Assembly (NCBI RefSeq): GCF_028502605.1
Contig: NC_079235.1
Coordinates: 806,001-870,000 of the forward strand
Length of the DNA: 64,000 nt
Source of the DNA: Trichoderma breve
Lineage: Eukaryota; Ascomycota; Sordariomycetes; Hypocreales; Hypocreaceae
Direction: 5' to 3'
Shown: positions 59,223-64,000 of the stretch, in pieces
How positions within the stretch are numbered: position 1 is the first letter of the stretch
Layout: each line of letters begins with the position of its first letter
Program-made: the position numbers and the translations under genes
Notes under the pieces: model-generated
What the model was told of the DNA's origin: nothing
What the model saw: the letters and a program-made list of their open reading frames with translations, nothing else
Database searches by the model: none

Positions 59223-59963
59223 ATGGGCGGTGCCGAATCAAGAGAAGCTCACCAGAAAATCCACAAAGCCTCTCTGGAGGGTGTGAAATTCCCAAAAACA
59301 TTGGAGCTCAACTACGACCCCTCATGGAAGAAACTCAAGCTATCCCTCGACCACGGCTCTCAGCCGCTCTACATGTTCAACCTGCCACAAGGTTGGTGGG
59401 GGGACCTCATCATGTACAACGGCCCTACCCTGGATCATCCCCCGCTCGCAGCAGTGCGCAACTCTGGCAAGACGGCCATGGGCAATGTCGTCACGCTGCC
59501 CCCTCTCGGGTCCGGCCAGGAAGTCATTGAGGAGAAAATGTCCCGCCGGACGAAGCGCTTCGTGGACTTGTATTCCTTTACCGTGCCCGTGCCCCAGAGA
59601 GAGGGGGAGAAGACAACGCGACGTGTCGAGCGGTTCGAGTGGGTGGGCACCGGCGGGAAAGAGGTCAAGGACTTGCATGAATGGGTCCGTGGATGGAAGC
59701 TCAGGCGAGTTGTGGAGAGCTATGCAGATGCATATGCAGACTCGGATGATGAGAAGGATGATGGAGACGTATCGACGTATGAGAACACGGACGGAGAGAT
59801 TCTGGCCGTCTGGGCGGATGCGACGGGCCTGAGCAAAAAGGCTGCCAAGTTCGAGTTCATCAATAGTGGAGCGACCGGTGAGCTGGGGGAGGCGTGGGCC
59901 GTCATGGCGGTCATTACGTTTGTGAGAGTATGGCAGAGATACATGCAGGTGGTAATGGTGTAA
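59223..59963 (+). CDS. 246-residue soluble protein, unknown
   Basis: A single-exon protein. The start ATG (59223) sits in a CAAGATGG context. The middle is beta-rich: LELNYDPSWKKLKLSLDHGS, YMFNLPQGWWGDLIMYNG, PLAAVRNSGKTAMGNVVTLP and VERFEWVGTGGKEV. A C-terminal part has an acidic loop (DSDDEKDDGDVSTYENTDGE, around 173-192) and a final hydrophobic helix (AWAVMAVITFVRVWQRYM). The strand pattern with a single conserved W-W-G-D resembles the fungal tubby/LURP-one-like fold, but this is a weak structural guess. There is no signal peptide. Function unknown. Confidence 0.78.
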   Translation: MGGAESREAHQKIHKASLEGVKFPKTLELNYDPSWKKLKLSLDHGSQPLYMFNLPQGWWGDLIMYNGPTLDHPPLAAVRNSGKTAMGNVVTLPPLGSGQEVIEEKMSRRTKRFVDLYSFTVPVPQREGEKTTRRVERFEWVGTGGKEVKDLHEWVRGWKLRRVVESYADAYADSDDEKDDGDVSTYENTDGEILAVWADATGLSKKAAKFEFINSGATGELGEAWAVMAVITFVRVWQRYMQVVMV

Positions 59964-62352
59964 TAGGTGGAATACGTAGGCGAGGGATGAGGCACGGGAC
60001 GAATTCGTGCTGGAGACGAGGTCGGATACCGGCGTGGTTTGGGCCTATTACATTATGTGGGATGCCTGTAGAGGGCTTGTAATATAAGCATGTAGTAATT
60101 AAAAACTCCGTTTATACGCTTTTGGACGGCTGTGTCCGGGGCTGTAAACCACACTTCTTGTAAGGCAAAAACTCGACTATTTAGACACAGGGAGTGGTGA
60201 CTTTCGATTGGGCCACGCGTGTCAGAAGGAAGAGGTTCATTTCGTAAATATTTGTACCACTTTATCTGATCTATTTGAAGTCAATCTAATCTTTGATATG
60301 CTCCCGCCTTTACCACTCACAATCAGTAATGTCATGTCATGTATAAACGTAAATACATACACTAATGCCAGACATCCCACCAAGGACGCCACAAGCGTTT
60401 CAGGAACAAAATCCAAGTCAATATAACATACTACGTGGCAAGTCAGAAGCCAAGAATCAAAATTCATTTAGTTAATTCCTCCTAGGCATCAATTAATCCC
60501 GTGCCGCCTGGGGATGTGGAATGCATCCGCACGGGTACATCACATGGCTTAATAAAAGTAAAGTAATATATGTCTTTCGATCGCTCACCTCGAATCGCTT
60601 CGCTTCGGCTCCAACGTATTGCGTCGGAGTTGCATCTCTCATTCCGCCTAGCTAGAATGCCATGTTGACGTATCAAGTCTCACACAGACTATGATGTACA
60701 TGTATATTGATTGGGTTGGCATCTGTAAGTGCTGCAAGAGGGTCATGACACGCTTCTCGTTCATCCTCTCGGGCCTTTTCTCTCCCCGACGAGGCCATCA
60801 CGAACTGACTAGATACAATCCCCACTCACATGGGAGGCCGTGTAACACGCAAAGAACCGTTCATAGTTCCCGTGTCCCTTTTTCCAAATCGGGATTCTTC
60901 TGCGTGTGCCTCTATGGTTAGACTCAGCCATCACAGTAATAAATAGCCCGCTGGGAGTACATGTAGGGGAGCGGCTTCAGCCCCGTATGTCCCCGTTTGG
61001 TACGGCACGGCACAGGGCTGATGTGTCCAGCCGCTTGTAACACTCACCGGCTGCTCGTCCACCATCTAAGACAACACCGGGCGGTTCATTGGTTGGTCGT
61101 TGACGCAGCCCCCTCGCGCCAACTAACGCTATATCGAGGCGGAGACCATGCAGCATGTGAAGTTCATGTATTTACATCCACCTCATTCGCTTGTGCTCGA
61201 ATTCATCATATATGTATTATCCAGCACGGATTGTGCTTCATACTTCCGATACTGATACCCGTATGGAGCATGTCCTGCTGTATCGGCTTAGGCTAACATG
61301 TATCAACATCTATGATGAAGAGAACTGGTATAGCAGGGCTCTAATGTAGTCGAGGATGTCTTACATGCTGTCAAAGACCTCGGCTCGAAGATCATAATAT
61401 TGCGTCTATTAGTGCCATCTATTGACAAGTAGACGTGCCGGATGTTCAGGTATCGTTCCGAGAACCGTCGGTAAGGAGTCAAGCGGCCAAACTAAACATG
61501 TCTAGTCTATACCCCTACCTTGTACTCATAGTAAGCTTCATCGTGGTATACTAAGAACTTGTGTGGCCTCGCGTAGGCAACGACTCCTCCCATCCTGGCT
61601 TGTACTGGCTGACATCAGAGTACAACGCTAGTGTGTCTCAAGACGGGCTGAGGGAGAAAAGGCGGCAACTGATTTGCCTTGTTTCTCATCGACGTAGTTT
61701 GCAACAAGAATGGTGCAATGCTACTCTGTGTAGAACTGCGTCAAAGGACCCCAATCGAGCATCACAGCGCTTGGGAGCCTGTTGGTTGATCCGCACCTCC
61801 TCCCCTTCCCTCCCTTTTCCTCTCCACCACAAGACGTTTTTTGTGTCTCAATGTCCATTGACTCTAGACACCCCTTTCGAGAATAAGAAGGCGCCGTTTC
61901 CCACCTTCCCTTGACTACCATCAGTACCTTGGATCACACAAGCAATTTACACCTGGAACCCTTTTATCCAGATTTTCTTCCTGATTTCGTTATCTTGCAC
62001 AGGGAGTTTTACTCTAAGTTTTCGTTTTCGTTTTCTTGGAAAGTTTGACAGCAGAAGCAAGTCTTTTATTGAGGGCTATCCTGAGCCATACAAACTCAAA
62101 TCCTGAATTTCTTTTGTTACAGAGAGCTATCCTGAGCTACTCTTATTAACTCCTGACAGAGAGCTATCCTGAGCTACTCTTACAAACTCCTGATAGGGGG
62201 CTATCCTGAGCCACTCCTGAACTGACTCCTGATCATTAAAGAATTTTTTTTTTTTTTTTTTTTGAAAACAAAATTGAAGATTTTCTTGTTTTGCAATAAA
62301 AAGAACGCAAACTCTTCTAAATCTTATATATCATCTTGACTTCATCAACATC
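59964..62352. other. intergenic region with long promoter/leader of the dioxygenase gene
   Basis: No gene was seen between 59964 and 62352. The last ~430 bases are pyrimidine-rich and hold a repeat array (62075-62232) and a 20-base T-tract (62244-62263), directly upstream of the dioxygenase start. Confidence 0.5.
62075..62232 (+). repeat. four-copy GCTATCCTGAGC array upstream of the dioxygenase gene
   Basis: The 12-mer GCTATCCTGAGC occurs at 62075-62086, 62126-62137, 62163-62174 and 62200-62211, with spacings of 51, 37 and 37 bases. Each copy is followed by a shorter TCCTGA-ended unit (62101-62106, 62151-62156, 62188-62193, then 62215-62220 and 62227-62232). The core contains AGC..GCT arms that could form small hairpins in RNA. 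The array lies 120-280 bases before the ATG. Confidence 0.85.
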
Positions 62353-63522
62353 ATGTCTTCATTCAGGTCCGCCCAACGTGCAGTCCGTGCTTCTGCACCC
62401 CTGCTTCGTTCTACACCTCTCATCACCAACCGGGGCAGCCAACGTTTGTTTCACGAGTCTAGCAAGGCCAAGGCTGTAGAGGCTATCGCCACCCAGACGC
62501 CACTGAGCAACGGCCCGCCCCCTCCCCCTTATATGGCTCAACAGGTTCAACAGCAGCAGCAGATTTCGCAGCCAACACCCCAGGTAGAGGGCTACACACA
62601 GCTTAACGTCAGAGATCAAGCGTACAAACCCAAGTTCTACGAAACCATCGGCAAGATCATGAAGCTTCGCGAAAAGTACCTGCGTGATCGTGCCATCTTC
62701 GTCGAGTCTGAGGAGATGATCGAACTTATGCTCGGACTCGGCGCCAAGGAGTCTGACATCCCCGGCATGAAGACTGTCTCAGACAGGCTGTACCACGACC
62801 CTACCCTGCCCTTCCGCCTGACGCGCAACAGCCGCTTCTGTCTCGACTTTGATACACACTCTATTCGCCGCCTAGAGTTCCAGCCCTTTTGCCTGACCGT
62901 CGAGGAGGACTTCAACCGTTACGACTCTGGTGCTATCCGCCGATTTGACGAGGTTGAAAATGACTTGCAGCTCAACTCAATCTTCCAGGCACTGTTCGTC
63001 TTCAAGGCCATGATCATCCATGGCATAGAGGTTGCTCATCGCCCTAAGCTAGAGTACGGAATTAACAAGTGGGTGTGCACCCTCTTCAGCCTCCGCACTG
63101 TTACCACTCCCCATATTCTGGGAGAGCCTGCGCTCGAGGGTGTGCACTCTGATGGTGTTGATCACACCATGACCACCTTTTTGGGAAGCTACAACATGTC
63201 AGACAACAGTGCTGCCACATTCATGCACGACATGGAAGAGAAGACTGGCATCCCCCTGGAACAGATCCAGCCCATCCACTTGGTTGGTCGAGTCCAGCAC
63301 AAGAGGTTCCTCGATACACTCATGGTTGTTGATCATGAGCGTAAGCACAGCTTGTCACCAGTTTTTCCAGTCGATAAGAACAAAGAGGCGCATCGGGATA
63401 TGCTTGTCTTCTTCACTCGCAAGCCTGTGGAGCGAACCCACGTGTCTGGCGGCATCGACTCACTCAACCCTCACAAGGATCTGCCTATGGAGATTCCTCT
63501 TTACTTGCCTGGTGCCAACTAA
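62353..63522 (+). CDS. mitochondrial 2-oxoglutarate/Fe(II) dioxygenase (2OG-Fe dioxygenase family, IDO-like)
   Basis: A single-exon protein of 389 residues. The first ~40 residues are rich in Arg, Ser and Ala with no acid before residue 35 (SSFRSAQRAVRASAPLLRST), a mitochondrial presequence. A Pro/Gln-rich linker (55-78) follows. The catalytic domain has LEGVHSDGVDH with the iron ligands His265 and Asp267, and VDHERKHSLSPVFPV with distal His332. RDMLVFFTRKP follows, with Arg residues suited to bind 2-oxoglutarate. The E-G-x-H-x-D-G block is the mark of the family that includes bacterial L-isoleucine 4-hydroxylase, which hydroxylates free amino acids; the fungal substrate is unknown. The start is the first ATG, after a long pyrimidine-rich leader with a repeat array. 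Confidence 0.87.
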   Translation: MSSFRSAQRAVRASAPLLRSTPLITNRGSQRLFHESSKAKAVEAIATQTPLSNGPPPPPYMAQQVQQQQQISQPTPQVEGYTQLNVRDQAYKPKFYETIGKIMKLREKYLRDRAIFVESEEMIELMLGLGAKESDIPGMKTVSDRLYHDPTLPFRLTRNSRFCLDFDTHSIRRLEFQPFCLTVEEDFNRYDSGAIRRFDEVENDLQLNSIFQALFVFKAMIIHGIEVAHRPKLEYGINKWVCTLFSLRTVTTPHILGEPALEGVHSDGVDHTMTTFLGSYNMSDNSAATFMHDMEEKTGIPLEQIQPIHLVGRVQHKRFLDTLMVVDHERKHSLSPVFPVDKNKEAHRDMLVFFTRKPVERTHVSGGIDSLNPHKDLPMEIPLYLPGAN

Positions 63523-64000
63523 AAAACTCGCTATACTGAATGAATATTTAGAGTTTTTTGCTCACACATGAGATGAACTAGCGGGGGTGATCTCGGACAT
63601 TTGGATGCGGTTCAATTGCGTTAGGTGCATTTGGTGGATCATCTGGGGTGGTGAGGACTGCATGATAAGCTGACACCATTTTCTTCATGTGTAAGGCATC
63701 TTATTGCCCCTTATTTATTGTATAAAGGGAGACGAGAGATGCAAAGTGAAGGGTGAAAAGGTTGTTCTTTTAATTGCTTCTTAGGAAACTTTTACCTTTG
63801 TTCCATCTTCTCTATTGTTATTGGCTCATGAGCTAGATTGTTTCTCATGGAAGTATACAGAGCTACGTTCTTTTCTGTCTGGGCTTTTGCGACACGCATT
63901 CTTGGTTTGACGAACTTTATATATGTTTCCGGATTTTGGTGATACATATGGACTGTTCGAATCTTTTTGCCGTCCTTTCCGTTACATTTGAAACGGTATA
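63523..64000. other. 3' flank, no gene seen
   Basis: Downstream of the dioxygenase; AT-rich toward the window end. No gene was recognised. Confidence 0.5.

Noticed and set aside
1..64000. CRISPR arrays, insertion sequences, attachment sites and bacterial operons
   Set aside because: The window is eukaryotic with spliced genes; no spaced direct-repeat array or terminal-inverted-repeat element with a transposase was seen.

Overview
The window is nuclear DNA of a filamentous ascomycete, most likely a sordariomycete of the order Hypocreales. The reasons are short introns of about 50-170 bases with GTRNGY donors and YAG acceptors, small compact genes, a Zn2Cys6 regulator, a fungal-type bZIP, and fungal versions of Isd11, Ipi3 and Fmp32. 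The order-level placement is inference. I had no alignment tools, so exon borders were worked out by hand from splice signals, frame continuity and family motifs.

Layout. 0-6 kb: 5' end of a 2-hydroxyacid dehydrogenase gene (-), a four-exon Zn2Cys6 regulator (-) and a mitochondrial DUF1640 protein (+). 6-12 kb: a small orphan protein (-), a trehalose-phosphate-synthase-like (GT20) gene whose frame is interrupted by two in-frame TAG codons (+), and a proline-rich membrane protein (+). 12-18.5 kb: a large acidic repeat protein (-), ISD11 (-) and IPI3 (-). 21-28 kb: a Ser-rich protein (+), a type II membrane glycosyltransferase (-) and a CLN3/battenin-like protein (+). 28-46 kb: mostly gene-poor, holding a Cys-rich five-exon gene and a tentative two-exon gene (both -). 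46-48 kb: a bZIP factor (+). 48-55 kb: a second gene-poor stretch. 55-64 kb: a stand-alone thioesterase, a type II HAD hydrolase, a 246-residue protein of unknown function and a mitochondrial 2-oxoglutarate/Fe(II) dioxygenase (all +).

The genes do not form one pathway. ISD11 (Fe-S cluster assembly), IPI3 (60S ribosome maturation) and the DUF1640 protein are housekeeping genes. The thioesterase looks like a secondary-metabolism enzyme with no synthase in view.

Most striking is the GT20-like gene at 7274-9528. With one 53-base intron removed, its frame runs 734 codons with no frameshift but with two internal TAGs. The first lies exactly where the family has a Trp (TGG). Sordariomycetes are known to convert UAG to UGG by A-to-I mRNA editing during sexual development, so this is either a young pseudogene or an editing-gated (or readthrough) gene. 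The protein has also lost the GT20 catalytic loop and gained a CxxC...CxxC insert and an acidic tail.
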